A DNA stretch of 8,782 nt from RUG11237 sp964450185 (lineage in GTDB: Bacteria; Bacillota; Clostridia; Lachnospirales; Lachnospiraceae), in assembly GCA_964450185.1 (NCBI GenBank), contig CAYVCL010000099.1:1-8782 (forward strand), written 5' to 3'. Under the pieces are notes generated by a model. It was not told where the DNA came from. It made no database searches and saw only the letters and a list, made by a program, of their open reading frames with translations. Of the stretch, positions 6,731 through 8,782 are shown one piece after another (within the stretch, counting starts at the first letter, position 1; every line of letters starts with the position of its first letter). The position numbers and the translations under genes are program-made.

Positions 6731-6760
6731 ACCACCTATTTTTAAAAATCAGCCACTTAT
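6731..6760 (+). promoter_or_regulatory. Candidate LytTR operator, two direct repeats
   Basis: ACCACCTAT (6731-6739) and GCCACTTAT (6752-6760) agree at 7 of 9 positions and start 21 bp apart, leaving 12 bp between them. LytTR proteins bind two imperfect 9-bp direct repeats separated by 12-13 bp, on the same face of the helix, just upstream of the -35. A third, inverted copy (ACCACTACT on the minus strand, 6766-6774) overlaps the weak -35. The repeats are seen; binding by the LytTR protein encoded 63 nt downstream is inferred. Confidence 0.55.
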
Positions 6761-6769
6761 CTAAAAGTA

Positions 6770-6798
6770 GTGGTATTTTATTTTGGATGGTTTATACT
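6770..6798 (+). promoter_or_regulatory. Activator-type promoter of the lytTR operon
   Basis: TATACT (6793-6798) is a good -10. Seventeen bp upstream the -35 position reads GTGGTA (6770-6775), matching TTGACA at only three bases. A strong -10 with a poor -35 next to direct repeats is typical of promoters needing an activator. AGGAGG (6811-6816) and ATG 6823 follow. Confidence 0.55.
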
Positions 6799-6822
6799 GT
6801 AATCATCGAAAGGAGGCAGCAT

Positions 6823-7263
6823 ATGCAAATTGAAATCAAGATAGACCCTTCCTGCAAAATACCTAAAATTGTAATTATGACAGATACCATTTCAGAAGAA
6901 GTGAATACGATTGTGAGAAAGCTATCAGAAGATGTACCTAAAGTGCTTACCGGTTTTCAAGAAGATGTTGCAGAAATTATTGAGCCCACAGAGATACTCA
7001 GATTTTATGCAAATAGTGGGAAAGTGTATGCCATTACAAATAAGGGAGAATTTGTTATAAGGATGCGATTATATGAGATAGAAACACAATTACAGCTTCC
7101 AAACTTTGTTCGTATATCAAATTCGGAGATTATAAATCTAAAAAAAGTCAAAAATTTTGATTTGAGTTTTACCGGTACAATTTGTGTTACTTTATTGGAT
7201 GGAACAGTAACTTATGTATCCAGACGCTATGTTTCAAAAATCAAAAAAATATTAGGAATATGA
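6823..7263 (+). CDS. LytTR DNA-binding regulator
   Basis: This 146-residue protein has a short N-terminal segment (1-45) without a receiver domain and a C-terminal LytTR DNA-binding domain (about 50-146). Diagnostic sequences are the LYEIETQL helix (83-90), FVRISNSEIINLKKVKNF (95-112), and LLDGTVTYVSRRYVSKIKKIL (124-144, read in blocks LLDGTV and VSRRYVSKIK). The lack of a phosphoacceptor domain means it is not a two-component regulator; such stand-alone LytTR proteins are usually held in check by a membrane partner encoded next to them. ATG 6823 with AGGAGG (6811-6816) is clear; the frame is open much further upstream but runs through the preceding terminator. The DUF3021 gene follows after 10 nt. 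Autoregulation is likely from the upstream repeats. The target genes beyond its own operon are unknown. Confidence 0.9.
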   Translation: MQIEIKIDPSCKIPKIVIMTDTISEEVNTIVRKLSEDVPKVLTGFQEDVAEIIEPTEILRFYANSGKVYAITNKGEFVIRMRLYEIETQLQLPNFVRISNSEIINLKKVKNFDLSFTGTICVTLLDGTVTYVSRRYVSKIKKILGI

Positions 7264-7273
7264 GGTGGAATTT

Positions 7274-7735
7274 ATGAAAAAAAACATTTTAAAAAGATGC
7301 TTAGTGGGAGCACCCATTGGATTGCTAATTGCACAGGTCATCAGTATATGGATTTCTGTAATAATAAATGACGGCACTTACTATGCCGTGGTGCCGGAAT
7401 TAATTACAATCTGTAAATCCGAAACAAATGCAGTGATTATGCAGACCATATGTGCACTTTTATATGGTGCCATGTGGGCAGGAAGCACAATTATTTGGGA
7501 GATAGATGAATGGAGTATCTTAAAACAGAGCAGTATACATTTTTTGATTACATCCATTGTTACCTTTCCGGTTGCATATATTACAAGGTGGATGGAACAT
7601 ACTGTCAGCGGTGTGATATCCTATTTTGCAATCTTTCTAATGATTTATGTTGGAATTTGGATAACCCAGTATTTATCCATGAAGAAAAAGATTGAACAGT
7701 TAAATGCTAAGGTGAAAGAAAATGAGGGCAACTAA
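7274..7735 (+). CDS. DUF3021 membrane protein, LytTR partner
   Basis: This 153-residue protein has four predicted membrane helices: about 10-30 (APIGLLIAQVISIWISV), 54-75, 87-105 (SIHFLITSIVTFPVAYI) and 113-134. A charged C-terminal tail (136-153) can form a coil in the cytoplasm. The EWSILKQSSIHF block between helices 2 and 3 is characteristic of DUF3021. In LytTR regulatory pairs of Firmicutes the membrane protein antagonises the regulator; this is the likely role here but not visible from sequence. ATG 7274 is chosen because AGGTGG (7263-7268) lies 5 nt upstream; an in-frame GTG at 7265 lies within that site. The gene starts 10 nt after lytTR ends and its 3' end overlaps the lipoprotein gene by 14 nt. 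Confidence 0.87.
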   Translation: MKKNILKRCLVGAPIGLLIAQVISIWISVIINDGTYYAVVPELITICKSETNAVIMQTICALLYGAMWAGSTIIWEIDEWSILKQSSIHFLITSIVTFPVAYITRWMEHTVSGVISYFAIFLMIYVGIWITQYLSMKKKIEQLNAKVKENEGN

Positions 7736-8207
7736 TTTGAATAATATGAAAAAAGTAATTGCTATTTTTAATACATTGCTATTAATACTTTGCTTCACTG
7801 CATGTGGAGGTGATGCAAGTGTAACAGAAAAAAATGAAGAATCCTTCCATGAAAAGGTTAAAAAACTTGAAAGTAAACAAGTGAACATTCAAGCATTAAC
7901 AGAATTTGAATGGGATTTGTTGTATATTTTTAGTCCTTATACATCAAAAGAAGAAATAGAAGAAATTATTGGTTTTGAATCGAAGGATATCGTGGATAAT
8001 ATGGCAGACGAAAGCACCACATATTTACTATTTGTAAAAGATAATGCAGTAGTGGCAAAGATATGTGGGTCAACAGATTCGTTGGGCTATACATTTGACT
8101 TTGGGTGTTATGAGAAATATTTGCGTATAGATAACTCGCAAGAAGCTACATTTCTTGTTACGGAAGAAAGAGGAGCGAAGTTACTGGAATATGAACAAAA
8201 AAAGTAA
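7722..8207 (+). CDS. Small lipoprotein of unknown function
   Basis: This 161-residue protein starts with MKKVIAIFNTLLLILCFTAC (residues 9-28), a signal peptide with a lipobox-like FTAC at 25-28 followed by GG. Phe at -3 is less usual than Leu but tolerated. The mature part is acidic and helical at first (S41-K52), then has EWDLLYIFSPYTSKEEIEEIIG, a hydrophobic YLLFVKDNAVVAKICG strand pair and a C-terminal strand FLVTEERGAKLLEY. I recognise the pattern of a small Clostridia lipoprotein family but no function. ATG 7722 has AAGGTG (7709-7714) 7 nt upstream; the inner ATG 7746 has no useful RBS, so the longer form is chosen. The overlap of 14 nt with DUF3021 suggests co-expression and perhaps an extracellular input to the LytTR pair (inferred). 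No terminator follows before the T-box promoter. Confidence 0.75.
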   Translation: MRATNLNNMKKVIAIFNTLLLILCFTACGGDASVTEKNEESFHEKVKKLESKQVNIQALTEFEWDLLYIFSPYTSKEEIEEIIGFESKDIVDNMADESTTYLLFVKDNAVVAKICGSTDSLGYTFDFGCYEKYLRIDNSQEATFLVTEERGAKLLEYEQKK

Positions 8208-8224
8208 ATTAACAATAAAAACAG

Positions 8225-8256
8225 TTGACAAACACCAAAATTCCAACTAATATAAT
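8225..8256 (+). promoter_or_regulatory. Promoter of the T-box leader
   Basis: A consensus -35, TTGACA, lies at 8225-8230. Two overlapping -10 candidates follow: TAATAT (8248-8253) at the ideal 17-bp spacing but 4/6 match, and TATAAT (8251-8256) with full match but a 20-bp spacer. Either gives a start near 8260. Because no terminator separates the lipoprotein gene from this site, some read-through from upstream is also possible. Confidence 0.72.
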
Positions 8257-8284
8257 TTTAGTGAAATTAACACATCAAATAAGA

Positions 8285-8559
8285 AAAAGATAGTGAAAAA
8301 GAGGAGTACACATGACACCCTTACCAGAGAGAAATTCCCAAGGCTGCAAGGAATTTTTAAGAAGGAAATGTGGAAGGTAGCTTTGGAATCGGAATATGGA
8401 ACCTTGGTTAGCTGAGCCTAACCAAACAGTACAAATTCACGCCTCATCCCCGTTAAAGGATATGGTTTTAACCAACAGAGATAATGAACAATCATTCATT
8501 AATAAAGGTGGTACCGCGAGCAATTCGCCCTTTACACAATCCGTGTAGAGGGCTTTTTT
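8285..8559 (+). promoter_or_regulatory. T-box riboswitch, probable tRNA-Val specificity
   Basis: The conserved T-box AAAGGTGGTACCGCG is at 8504-8518. AAAGG (8504-8508) pairs with CCTTT (8529-8533) and GCG (8516-8518) with CGC (8526-8528), forming the antiterminator around the UGGU bulge. Stem I is visible: AAAG (8298-8301) with CTTT (8381-8384), an AGTA S-turn (8305-8308) facing GAA (8373-8375), CACAT (8309-8313) with ATGTG (8368-8372), an AGAGAG bulge, and a distal AAATTCC/GGAATTT helix (8332-8338/8350-8356). An 8-bp hairpin (8404-8411/8418-8425) follows. Aligned on the S-turn as in glyQS, the specifier is GUA (8377-8379) followed by a purine, meaning valine. U8512 should pair with discriminator A, which tRNA-Val has; this argues against Gly (GGU) or Ser (AGC) readings. 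The regulated gene lies outside the window. Confidence 0.93.
8527..8559 (+). terminator. T-box intrinsic terminator
   Basis: An 11-bp stem, 8527-8537 with 8543-8553 (one G-U pair), closes on a 5-nt loop and is followed by six T (8554-8559). Its left arm contains the CCTTT and CGC segments used by the antiterminator, so the two structures are mutually exclusive: uncharged tRNA favours read-through, charged tRNA favours termination here. Confidence 0.92.
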
Positions 8560-8615
8560 ATACTTTCACTTACAAGAATGAGTATCAATCCAACAGAAAG
8601 TCCAGTTGCTACCAT

Positions 8616-8629
8616 TGTTTAATTAAACA
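8616..8629. repeat. 14-bp perfect palindrome
   Basis: TGTTTAATTAAACA is its own reverse complement. It lies 56 nt beyond the T-box terminator in the AT-rich part and could be a protein operator or an insertion target. No regulator is linked to it by sequence. Confidence 0.5.
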
Positions 8630-8669
8630 GGGATGTATTTACTAATTCACTAAACATATTGTACAAAGC

Positions 8670-8701
8670 ACTGTGGCGGAAGGCGACTGTGGAGAAAGAT
8701 T
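8670..8701. repeat. Tandem imperfect 16-nt repeat
   Basis: Two adjacent 16-nt units, 8670-8685 and 8686-8701, both begin ACTGTGG and agree at 11 of 16 positions. The repeat lies at the start of the GC-rich segment, inside the loop closed by the AGGGATG/CATCCCT pairing. Confidence 0.45.
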
Positions 8702-8734
8702 CGAAGTTCTAAGCATCCCTTCAATAACCAGCAA

Positions 8735-8757
8735 TTTCCGGACAGGACGTCCGGAAA
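8735..8757. other. GC-rich 9-bp hairpin
   Basis: TTTCCGGAC (8735-8743) pairs perfectly with GTCCGGAAA (8749-8757) around an AGGAC loop. No T-tract follows, so it is not a terminator; it resembles an internal stem of a larger folded RNA. Confidence 0.6.
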
Positions 8758-8782
8758 AGGAACACCTGAGCAGCGTACAGTA

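Larger units (their letters stand above)
8561..8782. other. Unidentified, structured sequence downstream of the T-box
   Basis: No supported gene is seen in these 222 nt, although a T-box normally sits a few tens of nt before its gene. GC is 30% in 8561-8660 and 50% in 8661-8782 by direct count. Seen in it are a 14-bp palindrome (8616-8629), a 7-bp long-range pairing AGGGATG/CATCCCT (8629-8635 with 8714-8720), a tandem 16-nt imperfect repeat (8670-8701) and a 9-bp hairpin (8735-8757). Both a + frame (from 8646) and a minus frame (to 8642) are open to the window edge, but neither has a start with an RBS or a protein motif I know. It could be a structured RNA or the end of an inserted element such as a group II intron, although no GUGCG-like intron start is visible. 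Confidence 0.5.

Noticed and set aside
6616..6822. Long N-terminal extension of the LytTR protein
   Set aside because: The extension would run through the 15-bp terminator and the lytTR promoter, and ATG 6823 has an excellent RBS.
8578..8622. Fourteen-codon leader peptide ending V-A-T-I-V
   Set aside because: No ribosome binding site precedes ATG 8578, and a peptide attenuator after a T-box would be redundant.
8661..8700. Cobalamin riboswitch resemblance (CACTG, GGAAGGC)
   Set aside because: The B12-box and the other conserved cobalamin-core segments are missing.
8665..8765. rRNA- or SRP-like fragments (GTGGCGGAAGGCGACT, GTCCGGAA)
   Set aside because: Short resemblances to a 16S block and to the SRP S-domain are in the wrong order and lack the flanking conserved sequence of either RNA.
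8646..8782. Partial + strand gene open to the window end
   Set aside because: No start with an RBS is present; the opposite strand is also open over the same stretch, which points to non-coding GC-rich sequence.

Overview
The window reads as the chromosome of a low-GC, spore-forming Clostridia member, most likely a Lachnospiraceae-type gut anaerobe. The reasons are the AT-rich codon use, strong AGGAG-type ribosome binding sites, a small acid-soluble spore protein behind a sigma-G-like promoter, a valine-type T-box leader, a two-gene SUF-like system, and LytTR/DUF3021 and PadR/DUF1700 pairs. All recognisable genes lie on the + strand. No tRNA, rRNA, CRISPR array or intact mobile element was seen.

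Region 1 (1-2149) is an envelope-sensing operon: a PadR repressor, a DUF1700 (HAAS) membrane protein, a DUF4097 beta-helix surface protein and a PspC-type membrane protein. The genes overlap or are tightly spaced. A perfect palindrome covers the probable -10 box upstream of padR, which suggests autorepression. Region 2 (2150-2414) holds a spore-protein gene. Its sigma-G-like -10 box and its ribosome binding site lie in opposite arms of one 14-bp hairpin, so a long read-through RNA and a short sporulation RNA should fold differently.

Region 3 (2451-6716) is a second operon with a good extended -10 promoter and a strong terminator. It encodes a SufC-type ATPase and a short SufB/SufD scaffold (together resembling the minimal SmsCB iron-sulfur assembly system), an amylo-alpha-1,6-glucosidase-type glycogen debranching enzyme and a family 6 DNA-deoxyinosine glycosylase. 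Region 4 (6731-8207) is a LytTR regulator, its DUF3021 membrane partner and a small lipoprotein. Two 9-bp direct repeats 21 bp apart lie just upstream of a promoter with a weak -35, the arrangement expected for LytTR autoregulation.

Region 5 (8225-8782) starts with its own promoter and a complete T-box riboswitch. Its specifier reads GUA (Val), and the T-box discriminator-pairing base fits tRNA-Val. No aminoacyl-tRNA synthetase or amino-acid gene follows inside the window. Instead, after about 100 nt of 30% GC sequence, the base composition jumps to 50% GC at about 8660 and the sequence becomes rich in pairing and repeats. I cannot identify this last part; it is the best candidate here for an undescribed RNA or the edge of an inserted element.
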